DNA of 23,991 nt from Mucidula mucida (GCA_015501055.1 JADNYV010000521.1:1-23991); one strand, 5' to 3'. Counted from the stretch's first letter, positions 7,700-18,342 are shown. The notes: generated from the letters alone by a model not told the origin. Numbers and translations are program-made.

Positions 7700-10591
7700 A
7701 TGCCAAAATTGTTGAAAAAGCAATCATTGAAGACATGTAGTCCTGCACAGCATGCTAGCCTTCAGAGACTTAACGAGGGCACTCAGAACAAGGAGAACAT
7801 TTCTCTAACCAAGCCTCAGCCTACAAAAAAATCTGAGATCAACTGGAAGAATCGTGCACAGAAGTATAATGCCAATGCTAGAGCTCTGGGCCAAAAACTA
7901 GTGCGAGCCAAAGAACGCCTGTCAAAACATCAGAACGAGCTCTAGGACATCAAATCAAACACTCTACCTGTCTTGAGACGTGATCTGAAGGATGCTACTA
8001 GCCTTGTCACTGTTGATCAGCAAGAGAACAGATGTCTTCGGATCTCTATTGAGGGCAAAACATCCAAACTGCTATATCTTTAAAAAGCCCTGGCTAAATG
8101 TCAGGCAGAGATAACAGCCCTTAAAAAGTGTGTCAAGCAGTTGGAAGATGCTGTTCAAAGGGCTGTGGGACGTACCAAAGCTGCAATGCAGAAGCAGGGT
8201 GCCTCTCAAAGACTTCGGGTTAAAGGCATCTACCAGACCCGCATCCGGGCCCTTGTTCAACGTCTTGCCGTCCTTGGATGTGCTGCGCGAAACATTGGGA
8301 CCATAATCCAGTCAGTGGGGCCTGCTCTCAATGTTCAGGTGAAAGAGAGAATCAGCAAGACGCAGGTGGCGCGTGTCATTGCCGAAGGCGGTATCATTGC
8401 GGAAATGCAGCTCGGACATGCTGTTGCTACCTGCAAAAGTAAGTTCTGTGCTCCTCTGCCATGCAGCCAGTTAGCTTGACTGACATACAATACAGATATC
8501 ACATATAGCAGTGATGCGACATCCAATAGGCATATCAACTACGACTCATGAGGAATGGTCTGCACAAATGCAAATGGATCGAGACAGGTTCTGTTAATGG
8601 GCGTCAAGGTTTCCGTCAACCATAGCACCGAGACAAACATTCAGGGCACTGTGAGTGTTATTGAGCGCTTCTCGAAGGTCTACAACAATAGCCCACTTGC
8701 CAAGCGTCATGAACTCCAGTTGCTGTTTTGTGTGTGGATCTCAGCAAACTGCGAGGGACCTACAGTGATCATGCAAACAATGTAAAGAAGGGTAACAGGA
8801 TCTTTAAGGAGATGAAGGACAGCAAGAGAGACCTTCTACTTGGTGTAGTTCAGCTCCAGCTGCTCCCATCAAAGGTCCTGCTCCAGCTGCTTTGGAAGAG
8901 CAAAGAGGGCCTGGTGGAAAAGGCGGGTGGACTGAATGCCTGGGAGGCGTTGTCCGAGGCCGAGAGATCTGCCAGCGAGGCTTGTGTCCTTGATGATGTT
9001 GCCCAAGAGCTTGGAGCGCAGCAGTATGCCGCAATGTCACCAGAGGAGCAGAAGATGCGCTTTGGTCCTTGGATCATGGGTGGCTGCTATATGCACAAGA
9101 ACCTCAACTCCACGAAAGGTGGAATGAAGCGAGTACAGACCTTTTGGGGTGGCCGTGACAATGGACCAATTCTGATGCCAAATAAGGATAACACTGCACT
9201 CCTTGACATTGTCAAGACAGCGGTTGACACTAGTTCAGCAGCAACCAATACTGCTACGCAAGCCAGGGAGACATCAAATGCCGGATCTGTCCACACCGCT
9301 ATGCTTGGTGGTTTGATCTGTAACCACAAAGATAACAAGAAGGGTCAACAGGACAATTTTACCTGGTATTTTGAGACGCACCTAGGGAAGCGTGTTGCAT
9401 ATCCAGATATGAGCAATACACGCTACCAGTCTCACTGTGAAGTGGCCGAAGTCATCTTGTAATACCGGGATACCTTCATCAGCTTCATGGAGTATGTACG
9501 CAACTCCAAAGACTCCCAGACCTTCACCAATCTTGAACTCAACTTCTACCGGTGCTTGACTGATCCTGGAACGCTCACTGAGTTTTGCATCCTGGCATGC
9601 AAGTCCCAGGCCTTCGGGCGGCCCTACATGCATCATGTTTGCGCACACGAGATGTCAATCTGTTGGATCTGGGAGATATCCATCAGAAGATGCTCACTCA
9701 CTATGGCACACTCCGTGATATCCTGGACCTTCTCATTGGGCCAAATGCGACAGCTAGCACGGGACCTTTGACGAATCCGAGTTTGACCACCCCAAGGTGA
9801 TGCAGGTGGTGAAGGACTTGATCCCCACATTGCCCGCCTTCCGTGGTGCCTTTGAAGCGTATCTGGAAGGCGCTCTTGAGACCATGACACGATTCTCCTC
9901 TGAGTTTGTGAAGGGTGGTGTTGTTGATCAGTTGACACCAGAGGAGCGGAAGAAGTACTTTATGCATGCCACCAACAATCTAAATGAGGGTTGGTTAGGT
10001 CGTAAACGGGTCCAAAAACACTACCGACCACACATCACCGAGGAACAGTCCAACACAAGATACATGTATCAGGATAACCAGACAGAGGTGTGGGCCGAAC
10101 GGAATCTCAGAGAAGATGACCACGTTTACGTCCGTCAAGAGGCCAGGTCACGGCGGAAGAATGCAGGGGCACGGGAAAAAGAGATGAAAATGGTGCATGT
10201 CACTGCGAAGAAGGCAGGCATCAAGAAGACCAAGAAGAAGAAACAGAAAACGGGGGGAGTCAAGAAGCGCCGTGAGGACGCAGTCCTTGAGGCACAATAT
10301 GTGGGCTCGGAGAGCGAAGTCAACAAGTTGAACCTCAAGGAGATCCAGGTCCAACTTGATATTCATCGCTCTTACGGCAAGGACACGTCAATACCGATGA
10401 AGAAGAACTCAAAGAACCGACTGGAGGCGGTGCCGGCACTGCTGAATGCAATACATTGTTGGAACGGTACTGGAGACCCTAGACCAGCAAGGGTGGCTAC
10501 ATCACTTGCAACAGAAAGGGATGAGACGGCTCAGACATCGGGTGAGGGCAACGATAAGATGTATTACTCAGATACAGATGGGGAAGATTGA
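7700..10591 (+). pseudogene. Transposase-like coiled-coil/SAP protein relic
   Basis: Remains of a large protein of a repetitive Agaricomycete family, usually left as hypothetical. The family motifs I recognise are a basic, coiled-coil N-terminus (7700-8437), SDATSNRHINYDS (8510-8548), VSVNHSTETNIQG, YNNSPLAKRHELQ, LRGTYSDHANNVKKGN, GCYMHKNLNSTKGGMKRVQ, ERNLREDDHVYVRQEAR, a lysine-rich linker, and a C-terminal SAP-like segment (LNLKEIQVQLDIHRSYGKD, about 10329-10385) suggesting DNA binding. Repeated Asp and His motifs and the high copy number of the family hint at a transposase; that is inference. One intron, 8439-8495 (GTAAGT...CAG, CTGAC branch), joins Lys-Asn in frame. Lesions: in-frame TAG 7943, TAA 8081, TGA 8549, TAA 9460; frame changes near 8730 (an extra TG in a TG run), about 9645 and about 9765. 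The copia element inserted 26 bp upstream of its ATG. Confidence 0.65.
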
Positions 10592-10839
10592 GATCTATAG
10601 TCATGATGTTATATAAACTACTTTCTAGACACATTACATACATACATACCATCATAATATCACGACACAATGCGTGAATCCATGAGGAATGGCTCGGGAC
10701 ACATCAAACGAGTTGGTGGTTGGCGCGCAAGAAGTTGTTTCAACGATCAGGTGGCTGTGTGCTTAATAAGCCGCCGCACACGATCCGACGAAAGACCTGC
10801 CCACTAGACGCGCCCTGCGCCACATCACGTGCCAGCAGT
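10592..10839. other. Spacer between the relic and tRNA-Gln
   Basis: Contains a short ACAT/CATA microsatellite near 10630-10650 and no open frame of note. At 10829-10838 it has GTGCCAGCAG followed directly by TAAAAATTG. The same two blocks occur in the same order at 1731-1761, there separated by 12 bases. Confidence 0.5.
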
Positions 10840-10844
10840 AAAAA
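10840..10844 (-). terminator. Pol III terminator (T5) of tRNA-Gln
   Basis: On the minus strand a run of five T residues lies 19 nt downstream of the tRNA 3' end, the usual signal for RNA polymerase III release. Confidence 0.6.
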
Positions 10845-10863
10845 TTGAGCTATCATAAAGATA

Positions 10864-10949
10864 GGCACTACCAGGGGTCGAACCTGGGTTATGGGAATTC
10901 ATGTTCACGTTTGTCAGAATCCCATGTGCTGCCACTACACTATAGCGCC
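10864..10949 (-). tRNA. tRNA-Gln(CUG) with a 16-nt intron
   Basis: Folds on the minus strand as a cloverleaf: acceptor GGCGCTA pairs with TAGTGCC (one G-U), D arm GTGTAGTGGCAGCAC, anticodon stem TGGGA/TCCCA, T arm CCAGG-TTCGACC-CCTGG. The loop TTCTGA gives anticodon CTG (reads CAG, glutamine), and the D arm resembles eukaryotic tRNA-Gln. A 16-nt insertion (about 10897-10912) follows base 37, the canonical place for a nuclear tRNA intron. Without it the tRNA is 70 nt, one or two short in the D loop. The internal promoters are the D arm (A box) and GGTTCGACC (B box). A pseudogene cannot be excluded because position 38 is T rather than the more usual A. Confidence 0.8.
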
Positions 10950-11528
10950 ACGGGAGAAAGGCTCACAGCGGGAAACACAGCCAACATGCGAAGAAACAAA
11001 CCTTGAATGTTTGAACCTCGAAGAGCCGAAAAAGCCGAGGTGAAGCATCCATGCATGCGAAAGAGATGTTACGAGCGCGTATGATGAACGCAGAACGGGT
11101 ATTGGTACTGGAGAGAATGCGCGTGACGGCACTCGTATTCTTTCTGCACCTCGTGGCGCGTAGCAAGAGCCGAGGAAACGTCCAACAACTAAGGGACATG
11201 CAAATGCAAGCAAGGAACTACAACAGTTGGGCATGAAGCTGGTTCGTGTTGTCTCAGACGAAACTAGAGTGAAAACGCGCTGTCGATGAGGTGGTACATA
11301 ATGTGTAGGACGCGAGGAACTCAGTGACAAAAATTGTGCGTGATTATTCAAGACGCGTCCAGTTGCAATGGCGGTAGCGATGTTGGGAGGAATGATACCG
11401 TTGATATATTACTTTCCTGTAGAAATGACACTGAGGCTAGCAAGTACGCCAATCTAGAAGAGAGCAAGTCGGATCAGGGATGCGCAGCTTCGTGGGCAAC
11501 AGTGCAAGTTCGAGCTGTGTGGAGTGCA
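10950..11528. other. Intergenic region upstream of the glycosyltransferase
   Basis: No gene seen. The open frame of the glycosyltransferase extends back to 11334, but the residues before 11529 show no family similarity or conserved character, so I read them as leader. The minus-strand frame at 10935-11351 overlaps the tRNA and is probably chance. Confidence 0.5.
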
Positions 11529-13897
11529 ATGATGGCTCCTAAACTTCTTTGCTTCCGCGACGACGACCCCGACCTCGGCAATGTCCTTTTCGACGTCAAG
11601 ACACGGCCACCAGCGAACGCGCTCCCGGCTGACCATAGGCATCCCACACTACACCAACTCGGTGGTCGACGAGAAATTCCATCTCGGGGGTCCCAGCCTC
11701 GGCCGTGGTTCAATCCAATATCTATACCTCTTCCAGGCGCGCATAAGCGGGCTTTGCGACTCTGGATACCGAATCACCGACGGCTGCCGCCGAGCCTGGC
11801 GCGAAAACGCGGGGTCATAGCATTGCTAGCAGCCTTTGCGATCGTCCTATACACGATATTTGCTGTCACCGTTCGTTTTGGCTCCGCACAGAAAAAATGG
11901 CCGGCATCGCCATGGCCTACACCGTCCTCGCGCGCGACAGTGGTATACCATGATGATGACCTGCGTCGAATATGGCAGTGGGAGGTGATGAGTGGCCATT
12001 ACCCAAGTCGGCGGAAACGTACGCTCCTGTCGATATTGCATTGCCTATCACTGACGCGCCGTAGTGCCCCAGGAATTAAATATTACGACTCCACCGATGA
12101 ATCCTGCCTTGCCTCCACGAAAGACTTCTAGAGACGATGCCAACGGGACGACCATTGGCGTCGGTTCTAAACGCATATACCTAGATTTACAGAGTCAGCC
12201 ACCGGATGTCGCGTACCCGCCGCGACCAGTCCCAGGCGCTATAGCCGACCTAGATGTCATACTCAAGTACTGCGATTTCGCTGAAAACAAGGTGTGCAAC
12301 AACACTAACTCACTCTATCTAAACTCACCACCTATTCTAGTACGTCCGAGATTGCCTTGACGTTTTACGCACTGGTGGCGGTCTCGACAATGGAAACCGC
12401 ATTCGCAGAGGCAACTTGGACGACTGGCAATACATCTATTTCGAAAAGGAGGCGCCGAAGCTTGTCCTACAAGACGCGCTCCAGTTTACAGCACTCCCTG
12501 CTACCGGCAAGTGGGAAAAGCTATCTTTACCACCTCTCCAAACATACCGCCCATATCCATTGCTGGACTCTCCTTGCGACCCCGAAAACCCCAAGATATT
12601 CCACATATTCTGGGGCGGCCCCATCACCGACAAGCCTTATACAATCCTCATGTCGTTTCTTTACACGCAGAACACGGGTCTTCATCTTAAATCCTACCCT
12701 GATGATGCTCCATGTCGTCCGCAATTTTGGGTATGGATTAATCCAGCGCCTGCCGCGACCGAACCTCCTCCGAATGCTCTACACGATATGTTCATCGAGC
12801 TAAAGGAGAATCCCTGGGCGGCTCCTTTCCTCCATCCCCGTTTCAAAGACGTCATCAAGTTCAAGCTTTGGAATACCACTGAGATGCTCGACGGTATTCC
12901 CGAGCTCAAGGACGAATGGCGCTCCATGGAGAGTCTATTCAAATCTGGTGCACACGTCTTGCATGTCTCCGAACCGGAACTGAAGAAAGTAACTGTGGAC
13001 GCTGACGCGACTACAACGACAACGACCACTAAGGCACCCCCGACGGAAGGCGCGTATAATCGACTGTCGACAGTTTTGTCAGATATGGCGCGATTCATTT
13101 TGTGTCATCGCTTTGGCGGCATTTACCTCGACGCGGACACCGTCCTGCTGCGCGACTGGGAGGAGTTGTTCAATTGGAGGGGCGCTTTCGCGTACCGGTG
13201 GTCGTGGCATGAAAAGTATAATACTGCGGTCCTACACATGAGCAAGGGCTCTGCCTTGGGAACGTTCCTCTTCCGCACAGCGCTTAACAACGGACTGGAC
13301 TTTCACCCCATGACTGTGTCGGTGTATACGGAGCAGGCGTATATGCAAGGTCTGCTTCTTCGGTTGCCCGACGCGCTTTTCGATCCGGCGTGGTTGAACA
13401 CTGAGGATTATCAGAGGGAGCGGCCGCCTCAGCCTTTTTTCACAAAGTTGGGCTTTGTTTTCACTTCTGCGGGGGCTCGTGATCGTTGACAGACATTACT
13501 ACTTTTTTTAGCTTTGCAGACTTTTTCGACACGCCGGTTTCGCAAGGCGCCGCGCCGCAGGCTCTTGGGTTCGACGGGTTCTTCAGCGGTGCTTATTCAT
13601 ATCACTACCACAGTCCTTGGTAAGTATCACCGTTTTGCGCATTCACGTTGACGTTGTGCTTATCCCGACTGTAGGGTGAAACCATTCGACGTCTCGCGAA
13701 ACTATCCAGACCTGGGGGAGCGGTTCGTCAAGGGCGAAGAGGCGCTCAAGGCGGCTTCGGGTAAGACCGAGGCTGAGCAAGAGGAAGACGCGAGGGATCA
13801 GCGGGATTTGGACTGGTCGACGGTCGTGAAGAGGACGTTTGAGGCGTATGTGCGCGGGGAGAGGCCGAATATGTATGGAGAGTGGATACAGTGGTGA
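11529..13897 (+). CDS. Type II membrane glycosyltransferase, GT32-like (DXD)
   Basis: Probable Golgi sugar-transferase of the Gly_transf_sug (GT32) group, whose members use nucleotide sugars such as GDP-mannose with a metal held by a DXD motif; donor and acceptor cannot be read from sequence. Exons 11529-12018, 12065-12291, 12341-13446, 13512-13619 and 13675-13897 give 2,154 nt and 717 residues in one frame. A single membrane anchor (VIALLAAFAIVLYTIFAVTV) lies near residues 96-115, behind a basic cytosolic tail. The catalytic domain starts with IFHIFWGGPITDKPY; RFGGIYLDADTVLL carries D503-x-D505; GFDGFFSGAYSYHYHSPW is the C-terminal conserved block. A seven-threonine run interrupts the domain just before it. 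The introns are 46, 49, 65 and 55 bp; intron 3 has a weak GTTGGG donor, chosen because it is the only phase-2 junction. ATG 11529 is followed directly by ATG 11532, so the start could be one codon later. Confidence 0.85.
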
Positions 13898-14182
13898 AGG
13901 TATGATCATTTGGTTACACTTCAGCTATGGGACACGACATGCTAGATCTACATACATACTTGTTTGATAATTGATTTTGACCAGCTCAGTTCGCATCTGA
14001 ATACTAAGGATTTAGCGTAGACGATTTCATTCAGAGAAGATGATGGACTCGCGCTGAACTTATGTAAAGGGTAACCTCCGAGTCTTGTCGTGGTTCAATT
14101 GATGCTTCGGCGTTGTGACTTCCCCCGTACTTGCAGCGACACAAAACGAATATCATGCGATACTGAAATTATGGAAAGACTT
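13898..14182. other. 3' flank of the glycosyltransferase
   Basis: Short AT-rich region after the stop codon, shared as downstream sequence by the plus-strand glycosyltransferase and the minus-strand frame ending at 14183. No separate feature is visible. Confidence 0.4.
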
Positions 14183-14831
14183 TCAAGTAAGACGGCCAGT
14201 GGGCTTTTTCATACTAGCTTCACACTTCTCCAGCTTGCGCTTCTGGCTCTTCTCAGCCTGCGCCAGCACCTCCTCCGAGTAGGAAACTTCATTCACATCC
14301 TGCTCGAAAGCTTCCCCTTCAAACGAGTGCGCCGCCGGCGGCCTCGCGAATACTGACAGACGTCTCCGTTTACAATGACAGGCATGACTCGCGCGGGAAT
14401 GATAGGCCGGCACATCCATGGGTCAGCGTCTGAATTGGCGCAGAGAGCTGTAGCCGATGATCCCACCTCCTTGCTGCGCCCTGTAAAGTATGGAATTAGA
14501 TGGTGTATATAATATATGGTTTACATACCTGATAACGCGAACGGCCCCACTGCCGTTGTTTTGGACGGTGGATGCGGACGAAGCCTGGACGAGCGATCAA
14601 GCTGGCTGTTATTGTTGAAGCGGTGAAAGATAATATAGGAGCCTCTAGAGGGTACGTATCGGAGGAGGGCGCAAAGGAACTAAGACCTGAGTTCCGGTGA
14701 GCAACATGGAGCGATTGTTGACGATTTGGATACGGTTAAAAGCGGTCTGAGCTGGAAAAAAAGACCATCTTAGCATTCTGCTTCTTCATAAACAAAAAGG
14801 AGCCGCTTACACTGGCGACTGAGGCTGCCAT
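14183..14831 (-). CDS. Unresolved spliced gene, product unknown
   Basis: Signals of a real minus-strand gene are present but the model is not settled. An ATG at 14831 begins MAASVAS, followed by intron 14752-14810 (donor GTAAGC, acceptor with a seven-T run and CCAG). Farther on is a second clear intron near 14482-14529 (GTATGT...TACAG). Between them several frames stay open. One gives STVQNNGSGAVRVI joined across the second intron to AQQGGGIIGYSSLRQFRR and a stop near 14430. Another open frame, 14419-14183, ends in a charged helix (EEVLAQAEKSQKRKLEKCE). I do not recognise either product. They may be one gene with an unrecognised intron, or a small protein followed by a second frame or 3' UTR. 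Confidence 0.3.
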
Positions 14832-15632
14832 TGTTGGAGGTCGAATGTGATAGGACGCGGCGGGTGGTGTAATTGCAGAGCTCGTAGGTCGACAAAAGGA
14901 ATGCAGGCGATGGAGGACGCACTCTACGGGTACAGTGAGCGGATAGAAAGGAACGCACAAACGTTCTCGAAAGGAAAACGGCTAAGGAGCAAGGAGTGTA
15001 TGGCCAGAATATATAGTCGTAGGACGAAGCAATCTATCCTGTGAATGTGTGTGCCGGCTGAACTTGTTTCATGGAGACAGCCAACGTCGATTTCGCTGAA
15101 ACAGCAGCCTTCTTGTAAAAAGATTGTCTTGACACGTAGCAACAGAACGCCTTGACAGCGCGCTAGATCTGCATATCCTTGACGCATGTGGCTATTTGTC
15201 GTTCTTCGATTTTGTGTAGACACGGTAGAGGAAGCGTTTCTTCTCCTGCGTGGACATCGGCGTCCAAGCAGCTGGGAAGACGAACGTCGGTATACATTGC
15301 TCCTTTGAATTGTTTCCATCACGTTCCAGGAAGACAACAGAAGGCGCATAACAGAGAGATCGAGGCATTGACGGAAGGAAACAGCTTCAGAAGAAGACTG
15401 GATACCGACGATCGGCTTCTCAGCGGCGTTGGACTACTAGTTTGTCGACGTCCTCTACGGAGAAAAATGGAAAATGACAGATTACAAGATGGAAAACCAT
15501 TCAAGAAGAAGCACAGGAGGAAGATCGAGGCCTAAACAATTTCGACCTTTGGAACCAAATTGGGACACGCAGAGCGACAGATAATGTGTTCCACGTTCAG
15601 AGACGCTACTGATATGCATAAGCCGCTCTACA
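14832..15632. other. Intergenic stretch, one possible small ORF
   Basis: Mostly featureless. On the minus strand 15368-15192 encodes 58 residues from ATG to TAG with plausible composition (SVVFLERDGNNSKEQC, then MSTQEKKRFLYRVYTKSK). It is not recognised and has no clear splice partners. Longer frames here, 14924-15349 (minus) and 15179-15535 (plus), have biased, arginine- or cysteine-rich content typical of chance frames. Confidence 0.3.
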
Positions 15633-17007
15633 TCACCCTTGAACTTCGCTTGTCGATATAAACCAGTCATCATTCCCAATATCCTCCGAACAGTGGTCAA
15701 GCTGTAAAGCATATCAATGAGAGGTTACAGTGTTCAGACCAATAACGTACCCAGTACGTTAGCATGCCTGCAATGACATCGGGCATAGGCGGTTCAATAT
15801 CCAAGGCAAACTTTAGCGTAAACCGGATAGCGACGGACGTTCGATAGGAGGCACCGATACCATCCTCGTTAACGGAAAGAATGATAAAAATCCACTCGAC
15901 GCCATTGGTCAATGCACCCCGAATGTGCCTCTGGCTATTCAGCGCATCAGTCTTGATTTGAGAGATAAAAGCATTGAAATACTACCCGAGTTTTATCGCA
16001 GACGCATAGAGTTGACCAACAGCTTGAGGGATGAATCCAGATAGTATGGTGCTCATAACTATTGCTTCAACGACGAAGATCGACAGTACAGGTGCACTGA
16101 TTTTTTTGCCAGACCGAGCCTGAACTGATCTTTGGTTATCAGGACTCTTCGCGCTACAAAGTAAAAGGCGCACACACCAGCCATGGTGGGGTTATCGGTC
16201 ACAGTTAGGGTGTAGTCCAAGAAGCCGTTGAGTGTCGCGTCATGGCTCGACGGCGATTTGTTTCGATACTCCGTATTGATGATCATATGTTTCTGGTTGG
16301 GGAGCAGCGCGGCAGCACGGTAAATGATCACGTCGACGTAGGCGCGCGCACTGGCTTCGGACTACGCGATATAAATCAGAAAACAGGAGTTGAAAGCGAG
16401 GATATACGTACATCCAGGACGAGAAGGTCCGTAAGCATGTTCAACTGTCCATACATATTGGACGCCGACATGAAGTGCTCACCCCCAACCGAACGTAGAT
16501 TATTGGCGCGCGTCAGGAGGGCTTCATATGGATATATGGAGAGAGGCAGCTTCTCGACTATATTCAGGTCATCCAGAGTCGATTCCTTGATGCCAGTGAG
16601 TAAACGGAATGACCTAGACAAACCAAGCCTTGCGAGGGGCATGGACAAGTGTAATAGGAACGCACCGTTTCGAGTCCACTACTTTTGGCTGTCAGCGAAG
16701 CAACGAGGGTGTCCAGCTTGTCGAATTCCTCTTCATCCATATCTATAGCCGTGTCATCGCCAGTAGTTTCAGCCCCAGTTGAGTCGGGTACCGTATCGAG
16801 TTTGCGCCTAAATGAAACAAGGAAGGAGAGAGCTTGCTGAAGCTCTCCGTAGCTGCAGCTGAGTCGTTTTCTTTTCGACGATCGTGCTCCTGGCGCTTGT
16901 ACTGCAGCTCGTTTGCTGCACATCGCAATGATGGGATTGTCCTGCTCAATGCCGATCGCAAGCCAGCCGTCGGCAAGCCGGTCAGATTGTTGCTCATGAA
17001 CGCTCAA
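15633..17007 (-). pseudogene. Agaricomycete family of unknown function, in-frame stop
   Basis: Matches the order of motifs I recall for a large, unnamed Agaricomycete family: SFRLLTGIKESTLDDL, LTRANNLRSVGGEHFMSA, YGQLNMLTDLLVLD, DVIIYRAAALLP, FIPQAVGQLYASAIKLG, HIRGALTNGVEWIFIIL, MPDVIAGMLTYW, and a C-terminus with SEDIGNDDWF. Function is unknown. Exons: 17007-16664, 16613-16412, 16361-16178, 16124-15751, 15701-15633, about 390 residues. Three introns are ordinary: 16362-16411 (GTACGT), 16125-16177 (GTGTGT...GATCAG) and 15702-15750 (GTACGT). Two oddities: intron 1 keeps frame only with a GC donor at 16663, since the GT two bases before it (16665) is out of frame; and TAG at 15982-15984 interrupts exon 4 right after AIKLG, with perfect family similarity on both sides. 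The gene is therefore probably a recent pseudogene, unless the codon is read through or is a sequencing error. Confidence 0.65.
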
Positions 17008-18342
17008 CGTTCAATTACTTACAGACCCTTACAGACCCTTACTGTTTCACTTCGGACCGTTTCTGGTAGGCCTTTTCAGAGGCTTCTAGTTCGAAACTCG
17101 GTCTCGTGTTTAAATGGTGCTTATGCTGCATGTCGTCTCGAATGTTCGCCACTTAAAGAAATGACCGGTGTACACGTCGTCAGGTTCGATTCTTATGATG
17201 TCGAGCGTCAGCTCCAATGCTTCTGCTGCCTCTCGCGGCACCTTATCGATGACGGCTCGGATCCTAAGCTTTCGTCATAAACCATTCCAAAGTGATGTTT
17301 CCTATCTTGTCTATACCAGTTTCTCATGGTCCATGGATACGCCACTCTGGACCAAACCTTCGCTTCGAGTTCCTACGTCTAGTGTTCGTTGATGATGTGC
17401 TACTATCTATAGCTTGAAGGACCTTGCATCTCTCATGGCGCCTCAAGCGACTTGACGATTCTCTCGTACCATCGATTGTCTACATATGCCGTACGCCAAG
17501 ACTTCATCCATCTGGATTCTCGACGTTCTGAATTCAATCAATCTCGCCCCGGCCATTTTCACTCGCGTATCGGGGTGCACTTTCTCATGAACGTAGCACG
17601 AGAACTCGTTCGCATGATCTGACGCGTGCGTATCTTGAGGCGCTTCCATGCGCTTACCTTCTCTCGGGTGCGAATCTAATTCGCCACGCGTTGACAGTCG
17701 GCATTGTACGCTGAAACCACTGCGTCAGAAGAGGACTACATGTTGCCTTGTTCGTCTACAATCGAGCTTGGAATCCGTGTATTTCAAGGTCATGTAAATA
17801 TACTGCCCACTTTGAAGCATGCAAATCACAACCATGACGTTAGGCGCAATCACTTGAGTACTCCGAGCTCTCCGAACTGGCGATATGATACTAATAATAG
17901 ACCACGCCAGGCCAATATTTTGTTGTCAAACTGTTCTGGCAGAATCTCGGCGTCAACAATACAGTCCTCATGCTTTGTGAGCATTGGGCGCTTTTCGATG
18001 CCAAGATCATCATGCTTCGTTTTTCTTCGCTCGTCCAAACGGAGTTTTACTAACTGGCTTCAGAATGACTTCAAAGATACGAAGGCGTTCTCCTCCTCTT
18101 CTTTATCTGGCGAAAGGAATGTGTCGTGGTTTCTATACCTCTGGAGGAACACTATCTTGGTGATCAGTGAATACCGCATGAACTGATAATTGAATAGCAG
18201 TGACGAAGTTCCTTTATCTTCATTCTGCCCAAAAGATCTCGATTCCGCTGTCCACGCGATGGAATATGCTCCTCTACCCTCCTTGTCTATGCTGTCGCTT
18301 CTTTCCATGAGGTGGACCGGAAATTTGACGATAAGCTTGACG
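17008..18342. other. Unresolved region with minus-strand coding-like fragments
   Basis: No gene can be assembled. Minus-strand fragments look protein-like but do not join: 17649-17443 (68 residues from an ATG), 17276-17132 (contains IDKVPREAAEALELTLDIIR, open but without an ATG), 18046-17850 (contains DCIVDAEILPEQFDNK), and part of 18380-18060. They could be exons of one decayed gene, perhaps of a helical or LRR type, but no motif identifies it. The plus-strand frame 17704-18186 covers the same bases and looks like a shadow. A 10-bp direct repeat (TTACAGACCC twice) lies at 17022-17041, just upstream of the preceding gene's ATG. Confidence 0.35.

Noticed and set aside
7700..10591. Assignment of the relic to KDZ, CACTA/Plavaka or hAT transposases
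   Set aside because: The motifs characteristic of those groups that I know are not visible; the family is left unnamed.
11334..11528. N-terminal extension of the glycosyltransferase frame
   Set aside because: The residues before ATG 11529 look non-coding and no ATG supports an earlier start.
16125..16177. A TG-slippage frameshift in the unknown-family gene near 16170
   Set aside because: A canonical intron (GTGTGT...GATCAG, 53 bp) joins both frames and matches the family better, so no mutation is needed.
17704..18186. A 160-residue plus-strand ORF
   Set aside because: Serine- and arginine-rich with no motif; the opposite strand looks more protein-like over the same bases.
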